64,000 nt of DNA, from NCBI RefSeq assembly GCF_002085925.2, contig NZ_CP053562.1, positions 3,857,501 to 3,921,500 of the forward strand, read 5' to 3'. Of this stretch, positions 8,523-15,275 are shown in pieces. The translations under genes were made by a program, and so were the position numbers. This DNA is from Thioclava electrotropha. Its GTDB lineage: Bacteria; Pseudomonadota; Alphaproteobacteria; Rhodobacterales; Rhodobacteraceae. Positions within the stretch are counted from its first letter, which is position 1. Each line of letters opens with the position of its first letter. The notes beneath the pieces are model-generated. The model saw nothing but the letters and a program-made list of their open reading frames with translations. It was not told the origin of the DNA and made no database searches.

Positions 8523-9961
8523 CCCGAGACATCGAACATTCCGTCGGTGAACAGGCCGAGATCGGCATCGATGAATTCGACCGTGACACCCTGATCGGTG
8601 AAGGTCACGCCGGAGCCCGCCTCGACCATATGGCTGCGAGCTTCGGCAGCAGAGCTGTAGTTGAAGCCATCGAAGCTCAGCCGATCCCAGGGCTCGATAT
8701 CGATAATGACGTGGTGCCCGTCCTCATCCGCGCGAAAGACGAACTGATCCGCCATCGCACCGCCCTGCAGCAGATTGTACCCCTCGCCGCCATCGAGCTG
8801 ATCCTCAAAGCCGAAAGAGCGGAACCAATCGATCTGAGGCTGCGCCGTCTGGGTGATCATCTCGGGGCTTTGCGCAAATGAGGCGACCACTTTCTCGCGG
8901 GTGTAGCCCCCGCTGTCGAGCTGATCGACCCACCATGTCAGCCCCTCGCTATCCGGTGCGCGCCCCAAGACGTTCTGATAGAGAAGCGAGACGAAACCGG
9001 CATCGTCGAGATTGCCATAGGTCGACGTGAATTCGGGCGAATTGACGAAGCCCGAGACGACATCGAGGAACTCCATCCCGTCCGCCTGCATCTCGCTCCA
9101 ATACATCATCCCGCCAAGGTTCGGCTCGCGCCCCAGCGTCGCTTGATACAAACGGAACACGTCATCGGTGAAATCCGTCTGCGCGCTGGCATGGCTCAGC
9201 ATGAGCGTGTCGATCTCTGTCGAATCCCGAAATTCCGGGCTTTCCGAAAATCCCAAAACAACCTCCTCCCGACTTTTTACCCCCTGATCCAGCTGGTCGA
9301 GCCAATAGGTCAGCCCCCCGTCATCGGGGTCCCGATCCAGCACGTTCTGGTAAAGCAGCGTCAGGAACTCCGCGTCGCTCGTCTCCGCGTAGTTCGACTG
9401 GAATTCCGGCGAGTTGATGAACCGATCCGCGACCTCCTGCAGTTCGACCGCGCCGCTCGACAGAAGGTCCGTCCAATAGTGCAGACCGTTCCCATCCGGC
9501 GCCCGGTCAAGCGTCGCCTGATAGACCCGGAACACCTGTGCCGCGAACGGGTCGTAACTGCGATCGATCCGCCCGCCATTGAGCAGATCGTCCCCAGCCA
9601 TGCCTTGCAGAATATCCGACCCGTCATTGCCGACGAGAAGATCATCGCCGCCGCGCCCGTCGATCAGATCGCCCTGCGCGGTACCTTCCTTGTGGATATC
9701 GCCGACTTCGAGCGGGTTGATCGCGGAATGCCACAGATCGCGCAGCTCCGAGGTTTCGAAATCCGCGGCGCTCAGGCTTGAGCCGTCCGCGGTATTCACG
9801 ATCACTCGCTCATCGCCGACCCGGATATCCGCCCCCGTCGCGGTCGGGGCGATGTCCAAAGCCTCCTTGGTGTAGAACCACGCCATGCTCGAGAGGTCGA
9901 GCCGGTCGATGCCGGGCTCGTAATCCATGATGAAATCGGTGCGCCCGTCCGCGTCGAGCAC
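8519..9961 (-). CDS. RTX/DUF4214 protein, C-terminal part of a frameshifted gene
   Basis: A 480-codon frame containing an RTX-type calcium-binding stretch (GGDDLLVGNDGSDILQG, about residues 105-121) followed by four DUF4214 units at about 140-190, 196-245, 264-312 and 319-368. The units alternate between a YQATL(D/G)R type and a YQNVL(D/G)R type, so the block looks like a duplicated pair. The C-terminus (FTDQGVTVEFIDADLGLF) resembles type I secretion tails. Its first codon is a GTG inside an RTX repeat with no ribosome-binding site, so this is not an independent gene. It continues the protein encoded upstream on the same strand (9802-11244) after a 1-nt shift near 10025-10040. Likely an extracellular protein tied to the polysaccharide region. 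It overlaps the end of the phosphomannomutase gene by 4 bases, convergent. Confidence 0.75.
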   Translation of the reverse strand: MLDADGRTDFIMDYEPGIDRLDLSSMAWFYTKEALDIAPTATGADIRVGDERVIVNTADGSSLSAADFETSELRDLWHSAINPLEVGDIHKEGTAQGDLIDGRGGDDLLVGNDGSDILQGMAGDDLLNGGRIDRSYDPFAAQVFRVYQATLDRAPDGNGLHYWTDLLSSGAVELQEVADRFINSPEFQSNYAETSDAEFLTLLYQNVLDRDPDDGGLTYWLDQLDQGVKSREEVVLGFSESPEFRDSTEIDTLMLSHASAQTDFTDDVFRLYQATLGREPNLGGMMYWSEMQADGMEFLDVVSGFVNSPEFTSTYGNLDDAGFVSLLYQNVLGRAPDSEGLTWWVDQLDSGGYTREKVVASFAQSPEMITQTAQPQIDWFRSFGFEDQLDGGEGYNLLQGGAMADQFVFRADEDGHHVIIDIEPWDRLSFDGFNYSSAAEARSHMVEAGSGVTFTDQGVTVEFIDADLGLFTDGMFDVSG

Positions 9962-11244
9962 GAACAGATCCTGCCCCTCGCCGCCCCAGAGGGAATCCGC
10001 GCCACCGCCGTCTTGCAGGATGTCCGCCCCGCCCCGCCACGGATTTGGTCATCGCCAGCGCCACCGGAAATCTGATCGTTCTCGACGCCTCCGTCTCCGG
10101 TTTCGCCGCCATCGCCAAGCTTCAGCGCCAGACCGGCGGGGCCCAACTCCACCTTGATATGGCTAATCCCCATCCCCTGATCGCTCACGCTCGCGGGCAC
10201 GTCGCCCGCCACGAAAATATCGAGCCCGGTCGCATCGGCGATCATCGCCGCCGCAGCCGGATCGGACAGCGCGGTCTCTAGCCCGTCCGCCAGCGTCCCG
10301 ATCTGGACCAGTTTGCCGCCGGGCAGCAGCGTAAGCAGGCTGACCCCGTCATCGGCGCCTCCGGCCAGCACATAGACCTGATCGCCCATCGTCACGGTTT
10401 CGAGCGTCGTCACGCCGTCGAACCGCGTGCCCAGATCGTCATTGATCTGATCGGTGACCTCCATCCGCCCGCCCGGACCAAGCGCCACGACGGAGATCGA
10501 GCTTGTGCCCGCGGCCCCCAGAAGCGCGTAGGCCTGTCCGCCCAGCTGGATCGTCTCGATCGAATTCGGTGCGTTGATGAAGAGGCCGTCGCGCGCATCG
10601 ATCTGACTGGCGATTTGCAGCTGTCCCTGCGTATCGAGCGCGAGCGTGGTCAGCGAATTATCCGTCACCGAAGCCGCGACGACATATTGCGCACCCGCGA
10701 TCTCGACCGTGTCGAGCGCATGGACGTCATTCTCTGACCAGACCTCGCCCGCGATGCCCTGCGCGATCTCGGTGATCCGGCCTCCGGCCCCCATCTGCCA
10801 GACATGCAGCCCGCTGCCATGCGACAGGGCCCCGACGAAAAAGCTCTGCGCGCCCGGTTGCAGCGGCGCGATCGCAAGCACCGCACCGGGCGCGACCGCC
10901 CCCGGCAGCGTGAACACATCGCTGACTCCGCCGTCATTCTGGTTCAGCCAGACCGCCTGAAACGCGCCCGACGCCGAACCCGTCACCATCAAGGCGGGGC
11001 TGCCGTCGATCGAAATCTCGGTCAGCGTCCCGGCTGCATCCAGCCCCGCACTCTCGCTCAGATAAGCCAGATCGCTCGAATTCAGCCGCGCAGTCAGCGG
11101 AATCTGCGAGATACCGCCCGGCGCATTCGAAATCGAATAGAGCGTCGGCCCCGTCTCGCCCTGCACGAGAAGCAGGTCGGTGATCGACGTCAGGAAGTTT
11201 TCCGCGCCATTCGTAACAGTCGCGACCGGCGTCAATTGAGGCAT
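9802..11244 (-). CDS. RTX/DUF4214 protein, N-terminal part of a frameshifted gene
   Basis: Starts at the ATG at 11244 behind a strong GGAGGTG site. A GTG 6 bases earlier is part of that site and is rejected. Residues 1 to about 375 form repeated beta-strand modules (ITDLLLVQ, AVWLNQNDGGVSDV, VYVLAGGADDGVSLLTLL), like a beta-propeller. Then an RTX repeat begins (DQISGGAGDDQIRGGAG). At about 10025-10040 the frame turns into a cysteine/arginine/serine-rich sequence unlike the rest, while the neighbouring frame continues the RTX pattern (ADILQDGGGADSLWGGEG). One base appears missing in a GGGGCGGGGCGG run, so this frame's end at 9802 is spurious. The intact product would be about 905 residues. It could be a sequencing error, phase-variable tract or true mutation. 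Confidence 0.75.
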   Translation of the reverse strand: MPQLTPVATVTNGAENFLTSITDLLLVQGETGPTLYSISNAPGGISQIPLTARLNSSDLAYLSESAGLDAAGTLTEISIDGSPALMVTGSASGAFQAVWLNQNDGGVSDVFTLPGAVAPGAVLAIAPLQPGAQSFFVGALSHGSGLHVWQMGAGGRITEIAQGIAGEVWSENDVHALDTVEIAGAQYVVAASVTDNSLTTLALDTQGQLQIASQIDARDGLFINAPNSIETIQLGGQAYALLGAAGTSSISVVALGPGGRMEVTDQINDDLGTRFDGVTTLETVTMGDQVYVLAGGADDGVSLLTLLPGGKLVQIGTLADGLETALSDPAAAAMIADATGLDIFVAGDVPASVSDQGMGISHIKVELGPAGLALKLGDGGETGDGGVENDQISGGAGDDQIRGGAGRTSCKTAVARIPSGAARGRICSCSTRTGAPISSWITSPASTGSTSRAWRGSTPRRLWTSPRPRRGRISGSAMSE

Positions 11245-11378
11245 AGTCACCTCCGCTTTCCATGTTCACACTGTCTCGACTGTGAGGCGCGGCTGGGCAC
11301 GGAGCGCGGAGGAAAAGCGGCCTAAAAAGGGTTTTCTCTCAATATTTTAATAGAATGCGACGGCTCACAGCGCCCAAC

Positions 11379-12032
11379 TCAAAGCATGTTGCGTGCGTGG
11401 CAGGCAATCGCGGCGTTGAGATCGTCGAAAAACTCAAGCCGCCCACGCTCCAGCACCGCGCCGCAATCGCAAATCTCGCGCAACTGGTTCATCGAGTGGC
11501 TGACCACAACCGCCCCGGCATCTTTCAGCCGGTCGCGAAACAGGGCTGCGCTCTTCTCGCGAAACGCGGCATCGCCGACCGCCGTAATCTCGTCGACGAG
11601 ATAGGTGTCGAAGCTGATCGCCATCGACGCCGCAAACGCCAATCGCGCGCGCATCCCGGAAGAATAGCTGCGCAGCGGCATCCGGAAATGCGCCCCAAGC
11701 TCGGCGGTCGCCTCTACGAAAGCCACCATCTCATCGGTGTCCACCCCGTAGATCCGCGCGATGAAGCGGCAATTCTGCGCGCCCGTCAGATCATTGTGAA
11801 ACGACCCTGCGAAGCCCACCGGGAACGACACGCTGCCCCGCGTGATCACCCGTCCCCGATCGGGCCGCGCGGTGCCTGCGATCATCTGCAGCAGCGTCGA
11901 CTTTCCGGCCCCGTTTCGCCCTAGCAAGGCGACGGATCGGCCGCTTGGAAAGCTCGCGCAAATATCGCGCGCCACGACCTTCTCGCCACCGGGGACGCGG
12001 AAACTCTTGCTGAGGTTTTGCAGCCGGATCAT
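11379..12032 (-). CDS. kpsT: Polysaccharide ABC transporter, ATP-binding protein (KpsT family)
   Basis: A 217-residue single ABC domain. The ATG at 12032 begins MIRLQNLSKSF, the usual beginning of the domain; an in-frame upstream start would overlap kpsE. Walker A is LGRNGAGKST, the signature is YSSGMRARLAFA, and Walker B is TYLVDEITAVGD. Short KpsT-type ATPases power ABC-2 export of group 2/3 capsule polysaccharide across the inner membrane with KpsM. The gene starts 5 bases after the kpsE stop, so the two form an operon. The partner permease kpsM is on the opposite strand, starting 76 bases beyond kpsE. Confidence 0.9.
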   Translation of the reverse strand: MIRLQNLSKSFRVPGGEKVVARDICASFPSGRSVALLGRNGAGKSTLLQMIAGTARPDRGRVITRGSVSFPVGFAGSFHNDLTGAQNCRFIARIYGVDTDEMVAFVEATAELGAHFRMPLRSYSSGMRARLAFAASMAISFDTYLVDEITAVGDAAFREKSAALFRDRLKDAGAVVVSHSMNQLREICDCGAVLERGRLEFFDDLNAAIACHARNML

Positions 12033-12037
12033 CGCCG

Positions 12038-13267
12038 TTACCGACGGTCCCGGATCGCGTAGCCCACCAGGATGCCAATCGCCCAAAGCAAAACGAGGCT
12101 ACCCGCGATCAGCGCCAGAAGCGTCTCCCGCCGTGGATATTCGGCACTTTCGGCAAGGGTCGGCGCCATGAATGTTGCAAGAAACCGGCTTTTCCGGCGC
12201 GCCTCGGCCTGAGCCGCGTCATAGCTTGCGCGCGTCGCCGCATACGCACGCTCTGCGAATTCGCGCTCCGCCATAAGCCGCTCGTATTCGCCGACGATGC
12301 TCGCGAAAGCCTCTTCCTGGGAGCCGCCATCGATCCCGAGCTTGCGTCGCTCCGCCCCGATTCTGTCCTCGATCACCGCAAGCCTCCGCTCCGCCTGCTT
12401 CAACCGCGGGTCCGTCCCGCTGCGCACCGTGCCGCGCAGCAGATCACTCTCGATCATCACCTGCGCCTGCTGTTCGAGCAACGACCCCAGCACGCCCGCC
12501 TGACTCTGCAAATCCATCTCCGGACTGATCAGTTGGTGGCGATTGCGGAAAGTGGTGAGCGCCGTGCGCGCCGTCGTCAGACGCGCCTCGGCGCGCCGCA
12601 ACTCTCCGCGCGCATGGCGAATCGCATCCTCGCGCGCCGCGTTGCTGAGCCGGTTAATCATCGCAGAGCTTTGTGCCATCAAGGTCTGCGCGATCCGCTG
12701 TGCCGCACCGGGATCGAAAGCGCGCACCTCGATGTCGAGCAGCCCCGCGCCCGCCCCGTGCCGCACATGAACCATGCGATTCCAATAGGCGACAAGCTCC
12801 TCCAGAGTGGCGTCGCCAGGAAGCCCGAACACCGGATCGGAACGGTCGCGCGACCAGATGGCCCTCAGATCGAGCGCATCGTCGATCTGCGCAACAAGGC
12901 TCGGGCTTTGAATGAATTCATAGAGAATGTCGGTGTCGCTCGAAGACGCGCCCGACAGACTGGACAGACCGCCGAAAAGATCGAGCGCCGGCGCCATTTC
13001 CTCCCGCTGCACCGTGAAGCCGACGCGTGAAACGAACTGATCCGCCGCCTGCGCATAAAGATAATAGGCCGCCACCAGAACCGGCGCGATCACCAGCGTC
13101 AGGAAGCTTAACGCCACAGTCTGGTGCCGCCGCCGCCAGCGCGCCTTGCGTGCGGGGGTCGCGTATGCGCTCGGCACCGGCCGGAGCGGTAAAGGCACTT
13201 CGCGCAACCCAGCCCCCTTTGCGAGGACGGGCGTCGCCTGCGCAGGCTCGTTAACCGCGTGTTTCAC
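12038..13267 (-). CDS. kpsE: Capsule polysaccharide export inner-membrane protein (KpsE/Wzz-like)
   Basis: A 409-residue polysaccharide co-polymerase type protein. I chose the GTG at 13267 because a GGAG site lies 6 bases before it. Residues about 55-76 form the first membrane helix (LSFLTLVIAPVLVAAYYLYA) followed by the family motif DQFVSRVGFTVQREE. The middle is a long alpha-helical periplasmic section with coiled-coil character (about 165-345). The second helix is near the C-terminus (LLALIAGSLVLLWAIGILV). KpsE links the KpsMT exporter to the outer-membrane channel KpsD. No kpsD, kpsC or kpsS is in this window. Confidence 0.85.
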   Translation of the reverse strand: MKHAVNEPAQATPVLAKGAGLREVPLPLRPVPSAYATPARKARWRRRHQTVALSFLTLVIAPVLVAAYYLYAQAADQFVSRVGFTVQREEMAPALDLFGGLSSLSGASSSDTDILYEFIQSPSLVAQIDDALDLRAIWSRDRSDPVFGLPGDATLEELVAYWNRMVHVRHGAGAGLLDIEVRAFDPGAAQRIAQTLMAQSSAMINRLSNAAREDAIRHARGELRRAEARLTTARTALTTFRNRHQLISPEMDLQSQAGVLGSLLEQQAQVMIESDLLRGTVRSGTDPRLKQAERRLAVIEDRIGAERRKLGIDGGSQEEAFASIVGEYERLMAEREFAERAYAATRASYDAAQAEARRKSRFLATFMAPTLAESAEYPRRETLLALIAGSLVLLWAIGILVGYAIRDRR

Positions 13268-13342
13268 AATTGGCTCCACTATCGGTCGCGTCAGGGTCCA
13301 GTGAACACGATCCGAATTGAAAACCGGTAAACGAGGCTCGAA

Positions 13343-14140
13343 ATGTTCTCCTCCCGCGCGGCGCGCATCCCGGCCCGGTCCTTTCCGGCGCTTCGTGCCA
13401 TCGGCGCGCTCATTCTGCGCGAGATGTCGGCAAGCTACGGTCGCTCCCCGGGGGGCTATCTTTGGGCGTTGCTCGAGCCGATCGGCGGCGTCGCCCTGTT
13501 GACGCTGTTCTTTTCGCTGACCTTCCACGCCCCGCCGCTCGGGGCCAGTTTCGCCCTGTTCTACGCGACGGGGTTACTGCCTTTCATGTTGTTTTCAGAC
13601 GTTCAGTCGAAGGTCGCCAACGCCCTCACCTACTCGCGCGCGCTCCTCGCTTATCCGACTGTGAGCTTTGTCGACGCGCTCATCGCACGGCTCGCCCTGA
13701 ATGCGCTGACGAAACTTGTCGTTTCCTACCTCGTCCTTCACGGATGCCTCCTGATGTTCGACACCCGCGCGAGCCCGGATCCGCTGCGTATCTTCGAAGC
13801 AGCAGGTCTCGCCGTACTGCTGTCGTTCGGAATCGGCACCCTGAACTGCTACCTCTTTCTGCGCGCGCCGGTCTGGCAGCAGATATGGTCGATCCTGATG
13901 AGACCGATGTTCCTGATTTCCGGAGTCTTTTTTCTCACCGACCAATTGCCGCGCTGGGCCGTGGATACCCTTTGGTTCAACCCGCTGGTCCATGTGATCG
14001 GCTATCTGCGGCGCAGCTTTTTCCCGACCTATCAGCCCGACTATCTCTCTGCGTTCTACGTCATCGGCGTGTCACTCGTGGCCCTGGCCCTTGGCCTTTT
14101 AGCCCTCAGGAGGAGCTACCGGGTTCTCCTCGCAAGGTGA
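13343..14140 (+). CDS. kpsM: Polysaccharide ABC-2 transporter permease (KpsM family)
   Basis: A 265-residue integral membrane protein with about six hydrophobic segments. The N-terminal part ILREMSASYGRSPGGYLWALLEPIGG is the ABC-2 exporter motif (quoted in two parts: ILREMSASYGRS, GGYLWALLEPIGG). It ends in the usual FNPLVHVIGYLRRSFFPTY segment near 218-236. With KpsT it forms the inner-membrane capsule exporter. It is divergent from kpsE/kpsT, with 75 bases between the starts, so a shared bidirectional promoter is likely. Its 3' end overlaps the convergent sulfotransferase gene by 35 bases. Confidence 0.9.
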   Translation: MFSSRAARIPARSFPALRAIGALILREMSASYGRSPGGYLWALLEPIGGVALLTLFFSLTFHAPPLGASFALFYATGLLPFMLFSDVQSKVANALTYSRALLAYPTVSFVDALIARLALNALTKLVVSYLVLHGCLLMFDTRASPDPLRIFEAAGLAVLLSFGIGTLNCYLFLRAPVWQQIWSILMRPMFLISGVFFLTDQLPRWAVDTLWFNPLVHVIGYLRRSFFPTYQPDYLSAFYVIGVSLVALALGLLALRRSYRVLLAR

Positions 14141-15275
14141 ACGATCTGGGCCGCGGCGTTTGATCTCGCGGCGCTCCAAGGAGCGCGGTCCGCCACCGAA
14201 GGGAACGGTCCGCGCGCAGAAGGACATCGAGCCGCTCCGCTATAAACGCGTCGAGTGCACCGAGCTCGGCACCCTCGGACAACGGTTTTGAAAGAAGCCA
14301 TCCCGCAAACGCGCGCAATTCACCGAGATCATCGAGCGGCGCCGGGCCGCGCTCGATTTCAGGATGATACGGATATGGCGCCGTCCAGAGTGGGTCGTCG
14401 AATATTTCCTCCGCTTGAACGGCGGGTAAGACGCGCTCGAGCTCTCGACGATGGCTCTGCGCAAGCCGCTGCAGTGTCTCGACGTGATGTGGCGCGATCG
14501 CCCATGCGCGACGCAGCGTGGGGCCCTCCACCATGTGCCGTTGCAATACGAACTCGATCTCTGCGCGATGGCTATCCGGCCGAAAACGGCGATTGCGCAG
14601 CAGAAAACCAAACTGTGCTGCGCTGCCCGTGCTGTGGCACGGTCCGATTGCGTTGCCCGGCGTTCCCAGCAAAGCGTCGGCGAAGGTGACCACATCCTGC
14701 TTTGCCGGCGCGACCTGCAATCCTACGTTGGGAATGCGCGCCCAGGCTGCGAGATCTCCGCCAAAGCTGAACGGGACACGGCGGGACGAAAGCCAATCGT
14801 CGAAGCGGGGCCGGCTCCAGACACCCCATTGCCAGAACGCCGCGTTCATCCACGTTAGGGGCGGACGCAGAAAGGCCAGCACGGTCACGGGCGGATGGCC
14901 GAGGTCAGAAAGTAACCGCGTGAAGAAATCGGGCCGACGAATCCAGCCCTCATTCGAGAAGAACGGGATGTAGCCGCGCCGCCGCGCGCGTGCGATCTCG
15001 CGAAAAACGAAATCGCCGAAAGATTTCACCGCGACCTCGCGGCCGGGATCGGGCATCGAGACATAGCCATAGAGAGATAGCGCTGCGGCGCGGCGCACGG
15101 CCCTCCCACGCAACGGCATGAGTTTGCCGCCCACCCGCACCGCGCCGATATAGCGCACACGCAAACCGGTGCGCGATGGTCGGTCCGGTTCCGCGCTCCA
15201 TGCTGCTTGAAGGGCCGAACTGCCGCATTTCGGGGCGCCTATATGGAAGATCGCATGACTGTCTTCGAACGTCAT
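14106..15275 (-). CDS. Sulfotransferase-like P-loop protein
   Basis: A 389-residue protein. The ATG at 15275 is chosen because it overlaps the stop of the upstream glycosyltransferase as ATGA and has an AGGTGG site. The N-terminal FHIGAPKCGSSALQAAW is the 5'-phosphosulfate-binding loop of PAPS-dependent sulfotransferases (usual form HIGAPKTGSSALQ, here with Cys for Thr). Later segments (FFSNEGW, VLAFLRPPLTWMNAAFWQW) fit the family's 3'-phosphate region around a conserved Arg. It probably transfers sulfate from PAPS to a sugar of the exported polysaccharide; the acceptor is inferred from context. It could also be a P-loop protein of unknown reaction. Confidence 0.7.
   Translation of the reverse strand: MTFEDSHAIFHIGAPKCGSSALQAAWSAEPDRPSRTGLRVRYIGAVRVGGKLMPLRGRAVRRAAALSLYGYVSMPDPGREVAVKSFGDFVFREIARARRRGYIPFFSNEGWIRRPDFFTRLLSDLGHPPVTVLAFLRPPLTWMNAAFWQWGVWSRPRFDDWLSSRRVPFSFGGDLAAWARIPNVGLQVAPAKQDVVTFADALLGTPGNAIGPCHSTGSAAQFGFLLRNRRFRPDSHRAEIEFVLQRHMVEGPTLRRAWAIAPHHVETLQRLAQSHRRELERVLPAVQAEEIFDDPLWTAPYPYHPEIERGPAPLDDLGELRAFAGWLLSKPLSEGAELGALDAFIAERLDVLLRADRSLRWRTALLGAPRDQTPRPRSFTLRGEPGSSS

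Noticed and set aside
9802..11244. Programmed ribosomal frameshift in the RTX gene
   Set aside because: There is no slippery heptamer followed by a clear downstream structure with spacing. A missing base in the G/C run explains the break more simply.
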